Shown: in pieces, positions 5,767-6,421 of the stretch
Position numbering within the stretch: position 1 is the stretch's first letter
How the letters are laid out: each line of letters opens with the position of its first letter
Assembly: GCA_003159055.1 (NCBI GenBank)
Contig: PMLH01000643.1
Span: 438-6,858 of the forward strand
Length of the DNA stretch: 6,421 nt
Source of the DNA: Myxococcales bacterium
Lineage (GTDB): Bacteria; Myxococcota; Polyangia; Fen-1088
Reading direction: 5' to 3'
Position numbers and translations under genes: made by a program
The notes under the pieces: model-generated
What the model saw: the letters and a program-made list of their open reading frames with translations, nothing else
Databases searched by the model: none
Told to the model about the DNA's origin: nothing

Positions 5767-5795
5767 TTGCAAATCTCGCCGGTCTTAAGTAGAAA
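5767..5795 (+). promoter_or_regulatory. Possible sigma-70-type promoter of the C-terminal lipoprotein gene
   Basis: TTGCAA (5767-5772) and TAGAAA (5790-5795) are 17 nt apart, each matching four of six consensus bases. Predicted transcription would start near 5802, giving a leader of about 53 nt. This is the only AT-richer patch in the 222-bp spacer 5633-5854. Tentative. Confidence 0.35.
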
Positions 5796-5807
5796 CGCCG
5801 TCGCTGG

Positions 5808-5828
5808 CTGCCGGCAGTGTCTGCGCAG
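5808..5828. repeat. Two adjacent perfect palindromes in the leader of the lipoprotein gene
   Basis: CTGCCGGCAG (5808-5817) and CTGCGCAG (5821-5828) are both perfect palindromes sharing CTGC...GCAG ends, 3 nt apart, centres 12 nt apart. They lie just downstream of the putative transcription start and 27 nt before the ATG. They could be a tandem operator or fold as RNA. GC-rich sequence makes such palindromes fairly easy by chance. Confidence 0.4.
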
Positions 5829-5854
5829 GCTGGCCGGGAAAGGGAAAATCACCG

Positions 5855-6421
5855 ATGTCACGAGTCTTAGCTAAGGTTTCGAGCAAGCGTTCGTTCGGGT
5901 GGCTGTACCTGGTTGCGCTGACGGGTCTCGCTGTGGGTTGCGTCGAGCAGGCCGAGGACAAGCCGACCAAGGAGGACGAGGAGTTCATCAAGAAGAACAT
6001 CCTCAGCACGCCGCCAACGCCCCAGTTCGTGGTCAACGCGGATTTGGATGGCAAGCTTGTCTACTTGGGCATGGACGTCAGTCCAAACCCGGTCGAGGCA
6101 GGCAAGGATGTGCGCGTGACCCACTACTGGAAGGTCAACGTTGCGCCGGGTGAAGGCTGGAAGATGTTCACCCATATCAGCGGAACCAACAAGCAGGGCT
6201 ACGCCAACGTCGACCACACCCCGGTCAGCGGAAAATACCCTGCCGCGAAGTGGAAGGCCGGCGAAATCATTCGCGACCAGCACTCCTTCCGTCCGCCAGC
6301 GGGTTGGACCTACGACCACTTGGTCGTTTACACCGGCCTTTACAAGGGCAATGAACGTATGGTGGTCAAGTCGGGGCCCCAGCACGAGAACCGCGTTGTT
6401 TGCGGCAGCGTGCCCATGCAA
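5855..6421 (+). CDS. Predicted lipoprotein with beta-rich domain, 3' end outside the window
   Basis: An open frame of 189 codons with no stop before the window edge, so the protein is partial at its C-terminus. It begins with a basic N-terminus (RVLAKVSSKR), a hydrophobic stretch (about 14-27) and the lipobox LAVGC, with Cys29 as the predicted lipidated residue and Val30 at +2, compatible with outer-membrane sorting. A charged Lys/Glu/Asp linker (30-48) leads into a domain rich in beta-prone and aromatic residues: LVYLGMDVSPNPVEAGKDV (68-86), THYWKV (89-94), GEGWKMFTHISG (99-110), NVDHTPVSGKYPAAKWKAGE (118-137), IIRDQHSF (138-145), LVVYTGLYKGNERM (156-169). The arrangement suggests an immunoglobulin-like beta sandwich. 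I associate the 'YWK...GWK.F.H...DH.PV.GKYP..W..GEIIRD' pattern with domains attached to membrane glycosyltransferases in related bacteria, but this is recollection and the role is open. A purine-rich AAAGGGA lies about 9 nt upstream of the ATG. Confidence 0.8.
   Translation, partial: MSRVLAKVSSKRSFGWLYLVALTGLAVGCVEQAEDKPTKEDEEFIKKNILSTPPTPQFVVNADLDGKLVYLGMDVSPNPVEAGKDVRVTHYWKVNVAPGEGWKMFTHISGTNKQGYANVDHTPVSGKYPAAKWKAGEIIRDQHSFRPPAGWTYDHLVVYTGLYKGNERMVVKSGPQHENRVVCGSVPMQ

Noticed and set aside
5867..6421. A 184-residue minus-strand open frame at the right edge
   Set aside because: It is antisense to the plus-strand lipoprotein frame, which has a start, ribosome site, lipobox and coherent domain pattern.

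Overview
This 6.4 kb high-GC window looks chromosomal. It most likely comes from a myxobacterium-like member of the Myxococcota (former Deltaproteobacteria). The grounds are a type IV pilin of the multi-cysteine kind with a sigma-54-type promoter, Asp/Pro/Gly-rich lipoproteins with an LGC or VGC lipobox, and a membrane protein opening with a 'DSV..SLNEL' type motif. The taxonomic call is an inference from protein style; no marker gene is present. I see no transposase, phage gene, CRISPR array, rRNA or tRNA.

Left part (1-1402), minus strand. A type IV pilin-like protein (137-718) has its own sigma-54-type promoter (755-770). It is insulated from the upstream gene by an intrinsic terminator (908-940). 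That upstream gene (965-1402) encodes a small acidic, low-complexity lipoprotein. A 168-bp divergent, AT-richer spacer with a sigma-70-like promoter and a short perfect inverted repeat separates it from the plus-strand block.

Middle part (1571-4336), plus strand. Three closely packed genes follow: aat (leucyl/phenylalanyl-tRNA--protein transferase), a secreted glutaminyl-peptide cyclotransferase, and a DUF4105/Lnb-type polytopic membrane protein. The last two overlap by an ATGA, and 43 bp separate the first two. All three predicted products belong to families that act on protein N-termini: aminoacylation of N-terminal Arg/Lys in the cytosol, cyclisation of N-terminal Gln in the envelope, and, for characterised Lnb proteins, N-acylation of the N-terminal Cys of lipoproteins. 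This is the most interesting pattern in the window. Whether it is functional or chance adjacency cannot be decided here.

Right part (4337-6421), plus strand. A 261-residue single-pass membrane protein has a short conserved-looking N-terminal motif, a coiled coil, a Pro/Ala/Lys-rich tail and a 'DPLA' tetrapeptide on both sides of the membrane segment. A small unknown protein (86 residues) has its start codon inside a hairpin. The last gene, a lipoprotein with a beta-rich domain, runs off the right edge. It has a plausible promoter and two adjacent palindromes in its leader. The spacers at 4337-4547 and 5633-5854 are each under 300 bp and hold no convincing gene.
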